64,000 nt of DNA from contig AP025066.1 of the NCBI GenBank assembly GCA_036186865.1, positions 11,805,101-11,869,100 of the forward strand, written 5' to 3'. This stretch comes from Eustoma russellianum. Its lineage: Eukaryota > Streptophyta > Magnoliopsida > Gentianales > Gentianaceae. Within the stretch, counting starts at the first letter, position 1, and each line of letters opens with the position of its first letter. The position numbers and the translations under genes were made by a program. Shown here piece after piece: positions 11,732 through 23,896 of the stretch. A model generated the notes under the pieces. The model searched no databases. It was given only the letters and a program-made list of their open reading frames with translations, and was not told the DNA's origin.

Positions 11732-14700
11732 TCAGGGGATGCGCAAGTGAGCTGATGAGAGATCTAATGAGATGGAACCATGAACCAATGGAGGCAGAGT
11801 ATGAGAATGGTAAAATTGCGTTCGAGGGTTCAACATTGCATGCTGAGCAAGGTAGTGAGCAGCCATATTTGCCTCTCAATAAATGTGGTGGAAGTCCAGA
11901 TGATGAAAATGGGTTAACGTATGAAGTAACCGAAGATAGTAATTCCCATGAACCAGCTGCGGGTGCGACAAACGGGATAACATTTGAGCACAATCTGATT
12001 CTAGAATAATAGAGCGATACAGTGGAAGAAAATATAATAGTCCAAATAATGCTGCCTGTATCTCTACATTGAGAGGTGTACTGAGAGGCAGGCAGAAAGT
12101 GATTGCCCCTACACAGGAACCAGCGTGATCTCGCAAAATAGCACCCCCTGCTCCATAATGTCTACCTACCGCCGCATCTATGTTTAGTTTTAATCTACCT
12201 GAAGGCGGAGCACGCCAACGAACCAGTTGAGGGTGTGGCGGATAAAGTTTGGGTAACCAAGCAAGATGCCGCAGTGACCCGGCTGCAAGCTTTGAGCCGG
12301 AAATCTTTTTGCACCACATATTAATATCATAGTGTATGGAGGCCCGAAGAGATAGCATTGTGAAAGTGTGCTTCTCACCATATACTAATGATGCGTAGTC
12401 ACGCCAGATATTGTACACAATAATTGCTGGAATGACGATTTGTAAAACTCCAAAGAGAGATAAGAATGAAGAATGATACCACCAAGATAGTAGGTACCGA
12501 CGAAGATGCAGCGATGATGGGAGGGGACAGTGTAACTCACTTGCAAAAAAATTCCACAGTGGACGTATTCCCAAACAATATAAAAATATATGATCCACTG
12601 TGGCCGATGCAGTCTTACAGAAGGGACATTGTGTTGGACGGGAAGTATTATACTGAACAATATAGTCCTCGAATGGTAATGCTGAATGAAAAATGCGCCA
12701 TAAGAAAATCTGAGTGGCGGGCGAATGGTGCTTAAACCATATGAACTTTGCCGACAACAGCTTGGGACTGGGTGAACGGCAAATATCATATGCTGTGCTC
12801 AGAGAGAATTCCCCCGAGGGCGTATGAAGCCAGGTGAGATGGACGCCTTGACCTTCTTTCTGAGCAAGGCAGGTAGGATGAACTCTACAAATAATCTTCC
12901 AAACAGGTGAATCGGGCAATCTAGGAATATAGTCTCCGCGATGACCATATTTGACATGCATATACTTACTCCACAGAGTAGAATGTTGCTGATATGACCA
13001 CCAAATGTGACAATGATAAGCTTGCTGTAACGTGCTGAGATCGCGAAGTCCCAATCCACCCTCTTCACGCGGCGTGGTTATAGTAGTCCATGCAACCCAA
13101 TGATGCCTATGTCCCCAATAAAATGCCGCCATCTTCCTGCCTATTGTTTTAATCACTGACTTGGGCAAACCTCCCGCGGCGAGAATATGTAGTGGGAGTG
13201 CCGAAATCACAGAACGAAGCAAAACAAGACGACCTGCGGAAGAGAGTAATCGAGAATGCCAGCCATATAGTCTGCTGTCTATATGCTGTAATAAGGAAGT
13301 ACAATATCTCGAACAGTTGATGCCTTTATGCAGATAAGAACCAAGGTATCGAAAAGGTAGGGCAGAACATCTCATGTGTAGTATAGTCTCAAAACCACTC
13401 CGCTGATGTAGAGATATGCCTGCAGATGGAATAAAACTGCTTTTCTGAAAGTTTACCTTCTGACCAGAGACAGTTTCATATTGTGCCAAGAAAGCCTGGA
13501 AACGTCGTAAATTTCTCTGCGTGCCCCGTAAAAATACCAAAAGGTCATTCGCATAGGCAAGTGTGTGATAGCAAAAGGGACTCTGCCTAATCGGAATGGC
13601 TGTAATGCTCCAGAAGCAGTTAAAGACTTCAATCCTCTGCTGAAACCCTCAGATGAAAGAATAAAGAGCAAAAGGGACAAAGGGTCACCTTGCTTTACCC
13701 CTCTATAAGGCCGAAAGGAAGCAGAAGGCTGCCATTAATCAAGACTGCTAAAGTAGTAGCACGCAAGTGATTTAGAATAATGCGAATCAAAAAGTCGGAG
13801 AAACCAAAGGTGCGCAGGAGCATTTCAAGATATTCCCAGCTGACTCTATCAAATGCCTTCATCATGTCTAGTTTCAAACATAGTTGAGAACCACCCTTAT
13901 CTAGCATATGTATTATCTCCCGTGCCAATAAAACCTGCGTAGATATATCAGAGCCTGGCAGAAAGCCTCTCTGTTCTGGCGATATTATTTTGGGTAGCAG
14001 TGTATTCAGGCGAGTGGCAATAATTCTTGTACACACTTTGCGCAGAAAATTGATGAGACAGATTGTACGAAAGTCACTGAAAGTTGTGGGAGACGCTGTT
14101 TTGGGAATCAAAGTGATTAAGGCACTGACCATCACAGACGGCTGAGGAATACCAAGGAAGAATTCCTGCACTGCTTTAACTACATCAGCATGAATGACTG
14201 ACCAACAAGAACGATAGAACTTACCATTGAAACCATCTGGCCCTGCTGCACTTTGAGGGTCTAGCTGCCAAACTGCTGCTTTAATCTCTTCCGCCGCAAG
14301 CAGTTGTGTGAGTAAAAAGTTGTTCTCCACGGTGATCAACCGTGGGATGTGACAAAGTATTGCATTATAAGTGTGGGTTTCCTCTCGAGCAAATAAAGAC
14401 TTGTAGAATGTCACTGCTTCTTCCATAATGGCTGCAAGTGAGGTGCATTGTTCTCCTGAAGCTGTGTTGATTTGTGTTATGCGCAGTTGCAACCTTCGGC
14501 CTTTGACAATAGAATGAAAATAGCGTGTGTTCGCATCTCCTTCTTTAAGCCACCGAACACGTGCTTTTTGTTTCCAAAAATGCAACTCATATGTGGAAGC
14601 CTGGAGATACTCAGCTTTAGCTCTGGGATACTCCTCACGATTCACGTCCATAGGGTCGGCGTCCCAGATACTCTCAGCACGAGTGAGTTTAGTTTCAGCT

Positions 14701-15590
14701 TGTTTAACGTTGAAGAATATATTGCCAAAAATTTCCTTATTCCACTGCTGGATGTCCTTCTTTAGTCGGAATAACTTTGAATAAAACCCATACATACCTC
14801 CTGTTGTGGGATAAGACGTCCAAGCATTCTTTATATAAGTATGAAAGTCCGGATGCATTAACCAAGAGTCCATAAAATGGAACGACCGACGGCCCTCTGA
14901 CAGACATAATCGGCATGTGAATAATAAAGGTGCATGATCCGAGGAAACACGTGATAGATATGTAAGCTGCAAGTCATCAAACGCATCCTAAAAAGTAGAG
15001 TTGATAAACAACCAATCCAACAACCTACGGACTCGTCCAAGCCCCCTGCCATCAGCCCAAGTAAAACGCGTCCCATGAAACTGTGGCGCCATCAGGAAGC
15101 ATGATTCAATGCAATCATTAAAATCTTGCAATGCAGAAAGAGGTGGTTGTGAGCGGCCTGCATGATCATCTAGAGAAGGAACAGTATTGAAATATCCTCC
15201 TACCACCCATGGTAAATTGGATGCTGACGAGAAAGTACATAGAGAATGCCATAATGAGCGGCGTAAGTATGGCGTGTGCTTGCCGTAGACCACTGATAAT
15301 ACAAAAGTCAGCTGTAGTGGCCGAAATAGCAGAGTGAAATGAACCACTTGGTGTTCATCCTACGCTGCAACCAAGTGAAAATCTGAATCACGCCAGAAAA
15401 ACCAAATGTGTTGCGACTGAGAAGAATAATTATGTGAAAAACCAAGGTCCAAAGCAAAACATGCAATATTTGCAGGTGAATGTTTAGGCTCCTATCAGTG
15501 CAAGCAAATTTAAATGATGATCGCGCATCAAATGATGCAATCTAGGTAAGAGGCACACATGCCTCTTATATTCCATATTAAGACATTCAT
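11732..15590 (-). pseudogene. LINE-B ORF2: endonuclease, reverse transcriptase, RNase H; broken
   Basis: The start MNVLIWNIRGM lies at 15590, before the first open piece at 15347. Endonuclease blocks are present (GGYFNTVPSL, RVRRLLDWLF, and SSDHAPLLF near 14935). The RT shows SAAGPDGFNGKFY, LKLDMMKAFDRVSWEY and FLPGSDIS. After a frameshift near 13680 the catalytic box reads YANDLL, with asparagine for the first aspartate, which should abolish polymerase activity. The rest (13540-11876) holds the zinc segment CPFCKTASATVDHIFLYC and RNase H with LNIDAAVG, VEIQA and LESDC. A TGA at the HHIY position separates the final AAHYLAQH block from the rest. The frame then ends at 11732. Confidence 0.85.
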
Positions 15591-16855
15591 TGAGAAAGAG
15601 TAGAGTCACTTCCCTGGATGGCGTGAGAAGCACTGCGAGTGAGGATGGTGGAAGGCGGTAAGAGCGTTAGATCTTTCCTTGTGCGACATTTCCGACGAGG
15701 AACTACAGGTATAAATTCTGCAGCCTTTGTTGATTCCTATAAACGCGATATCAAAATATCCACTTCTGGTGATGGGGGGATTAACTGCATTCGCCGGACT
15801 ACTTCTTCCGGGACATTTGGCATGTCTAGAATCTGACCCTCTGTAGGCAATTCATTATCTGATAAATGTCCCAAGTCGCAATGATCTGAGTTGTCCTGCA
15901 GCGGGGCTTCTGCTGTCCCATAAAAGAATTAAGCTTTCAAGCCACTGGCTTGGTCAGGGGGAGGAGCCACGGCGGGAGCATCCGTCGGAGGAAATTCATG
16001 TGGCGGCTCAGGAGCATGTTGGGAGCGACCAATCAAGGATGGGTCATCTGAAGGTTCTGTGACCGGTTTCTTTTTGATCGGTGTCCATCGCTGTGCTGGC
16101 GGGCGAGGTGGTGGAGGGTGCGGCGGAGGTGGCACAGTGTTAGGTGCCTGCGGAGGGCATGAGGCGGCTGCATGGCCTAATCGTCGACAGTTGGTGCAAA
16201 ATAATGGAAGATCTTCATAGACCACTGACTGAAGAATAAATCTGTTCTTTTCCTGCAAATATATTTTCTGTGGCAATTCCTGGGAAACGTCTACTTCAAC
16301 ACACACTCGAGTGACAGATGGCCGTAGACCATCTGCCGCCGCTATATCAAGTTTTATTGGAGCCCGAATCGGGCGGACAATTTCAAACAATGCTTCCTGG
16401 CGATGAAGGTGGATTGGAAGCCCCGGGAAGGCGATCCAAACAGGGACAATGGGGACATCAGCGATGGGATCAAAATCAACAGTCCACTTCGTTATGTGCA
16501 TGTGACAACCGGATATATGCCATTAGCGGCGATAAACACATCACAAGTAATCAGCCTCATTGCAAAAATTTAAAAGAATATGCATTTGATCGATAAGTGT
16601 GATACACAGATCATGATGAAGCCCGATTTTTCCAAATACTTCACGTATAACTTTCAATGGGAGACGACCATACCAGAATGTACCTACCAATGAATATCTG
16701 AATGGCGCAGCAAGGGCATCAATCTCAGAATCTAGGAATGATATCATTGGGATGCCTTTGTATCTCGAAACGGTCTTGGGCGAGATATATATTTGCTGTG
16801 ACGAAGATTCGTCGGAAACCACCGCCGCAAATGATGGTGGCGGCGCAGTCGTCAT
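15587..16855 (-). pseudogene. LINE-B ORF1 protein, broken
   Basis: The chosen start is MTTAPPPSFAAVV at 16855. An upstream in-frame ATG at 16912 would add 19 residues. The N-terminal part contains RYKGIPMISF and RYSLVGTFWYGR, matching the other LINEs. It breaks near 16541, and the frame resumes at 16501 with PVWIAFPGLPIHLHRQEALF, the DUF4283-like core. One intact CCHC knuckle follows (CTNCRRLGHAAASC), then a proline-rich linker of PPPPHPPPPRPP type. A TAA at 15929 cuts the acidic tail, whose remains run on to the CAATGA overlap with the ORF2 start at 15590. Confidence 0.78.
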
Positions 16856-16912
16856 TGACCGCCCCTCTACTAAAGAAAGAAGATATTTTCTTCTTTTGCC
16901 CCATTTCTTCAC

Positions 16913-17815
16913 TTCGTTGTCTTACACTTTGTTAAACAACCAACAACTCCACCTTCTCTTAAACCACTCCACTCACTTCATTTTTTTCTTTTCTCCCTCT
17001 TCTTTCCACTTCCAACTGATTTTTTCTCTCTTCCCCTAACTTTCTTCATCTTCAAATTATTTCATCTCCGACACTCTATCTTCTTACACATTTAAGTCAC
17101 CATCCCTCTTTATTCCAACTTTCTTCAACCATCAAATCCTCCCCAACTCCTCCCAACCTTCATGATGAAGTTTTCCTCTCCACTCAAGCCTCCAAAACTG
17201 CCCCTCCTTTCTTTCCACTCATTTTCTTCTTCAAGTCACTTCTTCTCCTACCACCCTTCTCTTTCCTGTTTCAAAAGAAAAACAAGTTTTTCAAGCTACT
17301 CCTTATTTCATTCATGGACGAATTTCCCAAGAACCAAGTGCAGTATTTTCTCTTTTCTTCTTATTTCATACTTAGCCTATATCCATCTTCAAAAACATCT
17401 CTTTTCCTCTCTCAAACAAGAAAACAAAGTCTTCCAACCTTCATTTTCATCTAATAGCCGAAAGTTATATCAAGAAATACAAGGAGAGAAATTTCTTCTC
17501 TCCACTCCACTCTACCACTTCAACACAAGGTTTAGGACATTCTTCTCCATCAAGGTGATATGGCTGAATTTTTAGAAGTTGAAAACCAAGATATAGAAAG
17601 GTAAGAACATCATCTAAGATAGGTTTATATTTCTCCACTTATCCATTTCCATAAGTTGCTCACTAGCCTATTTCTCCAGTTATCCATTTCCATAAGTTGC
17701 TCACTAGCCCTCCATTTTTCTTGTTTCAACCGTGGGTTCATGGAGCTTAAAAGGAGAAGATTTCTTCTAGCCAAGTGAAAAAATATTTAATTTCATACTA
17801 CGGTTAAGTGATAAA
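16913..17815. other. Pyrimidine-rich unassigned sequence, possibly LTR-derived
   Basis: From about 16913 to 17560 the plus strand is strongly pyrimidine-rich (long CTT, TCC and TTC runs). An open frame at 17162-17575 is just serine- and phenylalanine-rich low complexity from that bias, so I do not call a gene. An AG-GTAAG word occurs at about 17600. The block is interrupted at 17816 by a solo LTR and continues at 20654. It may be the early part of a large chromovirus-type LTR that ends at 34782, but this link is inferred only from continuity. Confidence 0.4.
17630..17711. repeat. 41-bp direct tandem duplication
   Basis: Two copies of a 41-bp unit beginning TTTCTCCACTTATCCATTTC (17630-17670 and 17671-17711) differ by only a couple of bases. 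Confidence 0.85.
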
Positions 17816-19206
17816 TGTAGAACCTGCAAGGCACCACTAGAAGGGGGATTGAATAGTGGATGCGGAAAATAAGGTTTTTAAAATTGTTTTAATCCAAAAC
17901 CAACCTTCTGAAAACAGTTTCTATTTTCAGGACCTGTTTTGCAACGTTTTAAAAACTAGGTTAAAGGTCTTCAAAAATTTTGAAATTTGGAGAGATTGTA
18001 TTCTCAGATGTTCTGAGTATCTCCTAAAAATTTCAAATTAAAATTCAACCTTTAACCCTTTGAAAATCGTTGGAAGTCAGAATGCGCAAATGTGCCAGAA
18101 ACGGTAGTCTGATTTAAAAAATTTATTCCGATTAAACCATGACTCCAAATGGTCTGAAAATTTAATGACAAACTCCTTCCTATGTGTGTTTAATTGGGTT
18201 GAAACAGTTTTGAAAAATTCCTTTAGGAAGATAGTCAAATACGTTCAAAGTCCCAACCTTTGAAAGTCTGAAAATCAGACTACACTAGTCTCAGAACTAT
18301 TGACATTTGAATGACTTATACTTATCCAAAAGGGTTGCAACTTGCGCCAAATGAAACTTAAAACATGTGGCTGTGTTTCTGGAAAGTTTCGTGATTTTTG
18401 AAATTCGTTTGATATTTTTAAAATCGCAATGAAAAATGATACACTGTGCTGGAAACTAAAAATAAAGTTCTGAAAAGTAGAGAACACAAGGAATTTACTG
18501 GTTCGGTTAAATCAACCTACTCCAGTCTTCGAGGAAACCTTCCTCGGTTATCACTAAACAAAATAACACCTTACCACACAAGGTTGATGGAGTTATACAC
18601 CAACTCCAACCCTTTACAAACGTTACAAACAATCACAATGATCACGAACACCACCACCGAGCGGATGAAGGATTGATCACACCTTGATCAAACTTTTACA
18701 ACAATATAGCGTGTATGGTGGTTTATATGAAGCCTATACAATATATATGAATATGAATACAATAGGCTTTGATAGAGAAGAAGAAAGAAGTGTAGAAGAA
18801 GGAGAGTATGAAACGTTTTTGACTCTTGGATTTGTAAGACTTGTCTTGTTTTTGATTTACTCTTCTTCTCCTCTTTTTAACAATTGGGGCTGTGCCCCCT
18901 TTTGCTTTTCTTCTCCTTGGAAATTATCTTTTAAGTCCTTGAAGAATACCTTGTATAATTGTGACATCGACTTGCTTACTTGGCAATACTGCATTGGATG
19001 ATCATCTTGGCCTTGCTTACTTGCCACTCATTGATTGGATGAGATTTGTCATCATTTGATGACTGTATAAATCTGAACATTACATTTAAAACATGTGCCA
19101 AATTAGTGTTTAAAATATTACCAAAAGTCACATAATCAATCCCATAAAATTTGCAAGACAAATTGATCCTTCATTTACCTCAAAAATTCGGCCAACTCGT
19201 TCCTCA

Positions 19207-19363
19207 CATGCTGAAATATTCAGCATGTGCACCGTTCAAGACATATTCAAAATATTGCTATTTTATCATCAAATCAATCCATTTAAATTAAAGAGGCAAA
19301 TATATCACCATTAATCACTAAAAATTGGCCAACCTTATTTACACATGCTGAATTTTCAGCATG
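19207..19363. repeat. Palindromic motifs in the solo LTR
   Basis: Two near-perfect palindromes of the form CATGCTGA-(A/T)n-TCAGCATG lie at 19207-19227 and 19344-19363, each preceded by a GGCCAA-like word. A third half-site occurs near 19515. The same motif recurs three times in each LTR of the complete Sirevirus. Confidence 0.8.
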
Positions 19364-20253
19364 TGTCACATATGTGACATAGTTTGAAACATTACCTTGT
19401 GTATCTCCTTCCTTTATGTCACCAACCTTGTATACTCCATTATTGACCAATCAAGATGCCAACTAAGCTCCACATAGGCTCCATCAAGGCTGAGCTAGAC
19501 GTGTGACAAGGCTTGAACATGTGCTGAATTTATTTTTGCAAACTTTATAAAATAGTGCACAGTAATTATACACATATGGTATATTCCAATCAGCCCTAAA
19601 TTGATTTTTCTAGAACACTTTAGAATGTATTGAATATGTAAAAAGTGTCTAGATACATGTTATACGTCATGCCAAAAACGTTCCATGTGTCGTGTTCGTA
19701 GAAAACCGAATTTTCAACTTTTGTCGATTACGCAATTTTTCTCCGATTGAATTCAAACTTTTTGCACATGTCATATATATTATGTCACACATAATATACA
19801 TAGAATAACTTGAATATTCAGCTCTAAAGGCTGAGTGTAAGTGGCGCCCCATGTGCTAAAAATGTTGAATTTGAAATCTCCACAATTTGGCCTTAATTGG
19901 GGGTGATTTGTGTGTGCCAACACGGAATGATTTTATGGCTGAATATACCATGTAAGCCACAAAATTTGTGGCCATTTTTGAAGTTTAGGGGCTGGCCATC
20001 TATATATGGCAAGTACGTGACACGTTGGCGAAGTTTCGGTTGTCACCCGTTACGATAATTTTTGGTTTAGAACCTTGTAACGTGTCGTAATAATTTTTTC
20101 ATCACCATGGCTTATATCTTATGATATAAGACATGAATATACTTATAAATATGAGGTAAGTATAGTGGTGTGACATAAACATACGTTCGTAAAAACATAT
20201 AACGTGTCGGTCGTACATTGGAATATATGTGTATAGTGCCTTTTAAAAAAATC

Positions 20254-20256
<3 letters not shown>

Positions 20257-20295
<39 letters not shown>
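20257..20295. repeat. (AT)n microsatellite
   Basis: About 39 bp of pure AT dinucleotide lie inside the solo LTR. The corresponding place in the complete Sirevirus LTRs has only short ATAT runs. Confidence 0.95.
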
Positions 20296-20296
<1 letters not shown>

Positions 20297-20653
20297 CGTG
20301 TAATAAGAGGTGGGAGAGACTTTCCATTCTTCAATTTGTTGCCTTTGTGCCTTTTTCAAATATATCTTCATTTAATGAACTACTTAGTTCATTTAACTAA
20401 GTACTTCACTTAATGAACTAGTTTAATTCATTAATGATGGCACCTGAAAATAGTTCAAACACAACAAATGTTCGCCATTTGATGTAAGCTTTAAAGCATC
20501 ATCGCTTGTTATTAGGGCAACATTATATATGAACTATATAAGGCAGGTTTCATGCAAAAATGTTTCAAGTCATAAAATGTGTCATGCATTTCTTTAGTAC
20601 ACGTTATTTAAATCATGAATTTTGTGACTCACTCAAACCCCTTTTTCTCAACA

Positions 20654-22574
20654 ATAAAGGCAAATACCCTTCCTAGATCCTTCATAGATTTTCAAAGATC
20701 TATGTATTTATGTTCATATAAAGTTGGATCATTCATGATATATGTTCAAGGTTTTTTGTATCAAGAATATGTAAAAGCTATGTTCTAAGTGATGCATAAA
20801 GTGATATAGTGTAGGTATATATTTGGTTATCTTGAAGAAAATATAGACTTATGTGTGTAAATCAAATGAAATGAACACTCATATGTAATATATGTAAAAG
20901 TTAAAGAAAGAAAATGAATATATAAGATATGTTAAGAAAAGATTACTTAGAAGACATTTTTATGCATGTGTTCATATGTTTTTCATGAAGATCATCACTT
21001 ATGTGTTTATTTATGATTTTGGTTTTCATGAACTTTTGTGTTCTGGATTTAGCGTCTTATGAGGCAAATCTTATGAGGCAATCATATTCATATCATAAGA
21101 TTCTAGTTCACAAAAGATGTTTCTTGATGATCTACATGTTAAATTGTGCATATTGATTTTTGGCCAAAAATAGGGTTTTTATACCATGTTTATCTCATTT
21201 TCATAAGTTCTATCATTTGATACTTTTATGTATTTTATGATGATTTACGAGATATTATGTTGATGAAACAAACTTTCATATAGTTGGAATAAATATCAAA
21301 ACAAGATACAGGTAAAAGATGTGATAAAGAAAAAAAATTTATATGACATATATACACTTGTGTGTATTCGGCCATAAAGCCAAGAAAGGAGGAAAGAATA
21401 AATATTATGACATGTTATAAGTATAAATATATGTGATGTAAAAAGAAATGGTGATAAGAGTAAAATATAGAATAAAGAAATATGCTATATAAAAAGAAAA
21501 GTATAAGTATATCTATATGTATGTATTCAGCCAAAGTATAAAAAGAGGAGAAAGAATAAACTTTATGGCATAGTATAAATATAAATATGTATGTCACGAA
21601 AGTATAAAGTCATAATATAAAAATACGGAATAAAGAAGTGTAATATAAGAAAAAGGGGATTATAGATATGTATATAGTGTAATATATGAAAAAGGAAATT
21701 ATGGATATACATACATCTATATTTCGGCCAAAGGGTATTTTGGGTATTTAAATGCACGCGGCTGTTATATATATTTTGACATGGAATAAATCAATTGGTA
21801 CATGGTTATAAACATAAAGATGTATAAAGTCAAGTATCATAGAGAATATGATTACTTTATGTATATTATTATGAAATATGAAAGCTTATGAAAAGGAATA
21901 AAAAATTAGTGTTTTTGACTCTTTTTATTATGTATAAGAGGGATATTAAAAATGTTGATGAATAAAATTGACAAAAATGGGGCTCTTTTGGCCGAGTATA
22001 TAAAGAAGAAAATGAAGACAAAAATTTCATGATTTAAGTTATAGATTAAGTGCATATGTAATAAGCTTTAAGCATATGATAATATAAGGATACTTGGGTA
22101 TAGATCTATGTTGAATGTATTAAAATTAGAGGCATTGCATATATGTTTTTGTTTCACGAAAAGTTCATGCGTAATAAACTATACCGACGAGACGATTGAT
22201 TCCATCGACACATGGTTATATGATAAGATATGTTTTGGAGGCCGGCATGACACCGACCGATGAGGGTAATGGTCATGGCCATATAGTATGTTATCGATGA
22301 CCGGAGGCAGGCATGACACGAGAACCAAGGAGAGGTTGGTGTCATGGGCATATAGTACACTGCCGTTACAGTTATAGTTTGGCCGAGTGTGACACCTTGT
22401 TCAGGATAAGGGATCTCCACCCTATTGACGTCACCATTAGATGCCACGTACATATGATGTAACACCATGTGGACTCATCGGGATTCAAAGTTGTACATGA
22501 TGACTATATGGGGAATCATTTTGTATGTCGTGTGGTATCGTTCTTACGTATGATAAGTGCTATAGCCATCATAT
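20654..22574 (+). repeat. Chromovirus-type LTR fragment, plus orientation (left part)
   Basis: AT-rich non-coding sequence. The part at about 22150-22574 is clearly alike, in inverted orientation, to about 36050-36340 (shared words TATGGGGAATCATT and AAGTGCTATAGCCATC, and a GGCATGAC/GTCATGGGCATAT segment). That region belongs to the LTR starting at 35152, so this is LTR sequence of the same family on the other strand. It contains a degenerate duplication of about 165 bp (21361 and 21526, each with GTATTC(G/A)GCCA then GGAAAGAATAAA-like words). It is interrupted at 22575 by a Sirevirus-like LTR. Confidence 0.55.
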
Positions 22575-22619
22575 TGTTGGACCATGCACCTGCAATAAAC
22601 ATCACTAGAGGAGGGGTGA
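22575..22619 (-). repeat. Sirevirus-like LTR, left fragment
   Basis: Begins TGTTGGACC and carries ACATCACTAGAGGAGGGG, close to the start of the solo LTR (CACCACTAGAAGGGGG). It is cut after 45 bp by the gypsy element at 22625 and resumes at 31298. Bases 22620-22624 (ATAGT) are the duplicated target of that gypsy element. CATAT at 22570-22574 is the candidate target copy of this LTR. Confidence 0.65.
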
Positions 22620-22624
22620 ATAGT

Positions 22625-23896
22625 GGATACGTGCAAGAATGGACCTCTCTTTAACTCTAAAGCTTCTCCTCCAAATATGATTTAGGCACAATGAAGATAG
22701 CTTCACCTTGCTTCGAAATAAGTTGAAGAAAACGTTTTAAACATAAGTCCTCCAATGAGTTCTACATAACCTAAGAAAGATTCCTCTCTCTTGGATGTTT
22801 CCCTCCCCGGAATTGGACAACTCTCACAAGGATGTTCAAGCCTTGAAAGATTCTAGCCTTGACTTTTTAATATGAACCAAGAAAACACACAATAATTACT
22901 CTTGAAGAAGAAGAAATTTTCATTGAAGGTGTGAGATTACAAAGCTTCTCTTATGTTCCTTTTATAGACAAAAAACCCAAGACAACAAACTATTTTACAA
23001 ATTGAAATGATGATTGAAAAGACTACACACTTCTAAAAACTATTCATGTAGGCTCCATAAAAACTAGTCTTGCAAGTCTTGAATGATGATTGAAAAGACT
23101 ACACACTTTCAAATACTATTCATGTAGGCTCCATAAAAACTAGTCTTGCAAGTCTTAGAATGATGATTTTCAAAGTAGGTCCCTCAAGTACTATTCATGG
23201 AAGACTTTAAGGATTTGTCTTCAACCTAAAATCTTTTCTGGTTTGTGACTGATTTTTGGACACCTTCCAATACAAACTAGACCTTGTGTTTTTTAGAGAA
23301 CTGTAGCACATTGAGTGTAGAAAATTACCATATAAAGTTCTTTGTATTTGGCCCAACCATTGAGGAGATACATCCAAATTACTGAAGGTATGTCACAGAA
23401 TGCGCTAGAAACATTACTTCAACTTGCATGCTCTTTTTGGCTATCAAGACGACTGATTTTGGAAAAGTACAAAAAAACAAAAGTCGTAGATCTTTGGCTT
23501 CGATTTCCAATGTACCTTGCAACTCCTGATTTGGCCTTGTGTTTGGAGATATATGTCAATTCTACCAATATTGGTCCTACATAAACTCACAATCTGAGAT
23601 GGGCCTAAACTAATACAACATAAACATTTAAAAAACAAAATAAAGAACACATTCTAACTTAGTGATGTTTTACAATGGTTCTAAAAACTCTTATAAATCA
23701 TGTTATAGGTTCAATATGGTGAACCCAATGTATAAATTCCTTTGGTTTATCTTGCACATGTTTAAATAGGAAGACCCCTAGTTCATGCATTAGTTTCTTA
23801 GTTTTACTTCTTGTTAAGGGTCCTTGATCTTGTATTTTTGTAACATTATGTGCATTCTCATTATCTTAACATGGATGAGGGTTACGAACCTCATCA
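22625..23896 (-). repeat. 3' LTR of the 22.6-31.3 kb gypsy element
   Basis: Matches the right LTR almost base for base from GATACGTGCAAGAA to CCTCATCA. The first base is G instead of T, so the usual TG start is mutated here. It includes a 3' coding tail of the integrase frame (to 23866). A short direct repeat near 23025-23160 (AGACTACACACTT...CTAGTCTTGCAAGTCTT) is present in both LTRs. Confidence 0.88.

Larger units (their letters stand above)
11147..16912 (-). mobile_element. LINE-B: L1-type non-LTR retrotransposon, minus strand
   Basis: A second LINE of the same broad family as LINE-A, with the same ORF1-ORF2 order but clearly different sequence. The tail on the plus strand is an AT run followed by nine T residues (about 11152-11177), meaning poly-A plus TA repeats in the sense strand. 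ORF1 begins at 16855 or 16912. I could not define the exact 5' end or a target duplication, because the left target copy is disturbed by LINE-A. Both ORFs are broken. Confidence 0.82.
17816..20653 (-). mobile_element. Solo LTR of a Sirevirus (Ty1/copia), minus strand
   Basis: The plus-strand ends are TGTAGAACCTGCAAGG and CCCCTTTTTCTCAACA. They match the ends of the complete Sirevirus LTRs at 47163-50188 and 55595-58561 in reverse. Its 2838-bp length is close to theirs (about 3.0 kb). It is flanked by a perfect 5-bp duplication, ATAAA at 17811-17815 and 20654-20658, and no internal sequence remains. That is the signature of LTR-LTR recombination. It also shares the CATGCTGAA...TTCAGCATG palindromes with those LTRs. 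All open frames within it are chance. Confidence 0.9.

Noticed and set aside
17162..17575. Open frame of 137 residues rich in serine and phenylalanine
   Set aside because: The composition follows from the pyrimidine-rich DNA. It has no domain, and the region adjoins repeats.
22154..22468. 104-residue open frame
   Set aside because: It lies in LTR sequence that matches 36050-36340 in inverted orientation; the frame is not shared.
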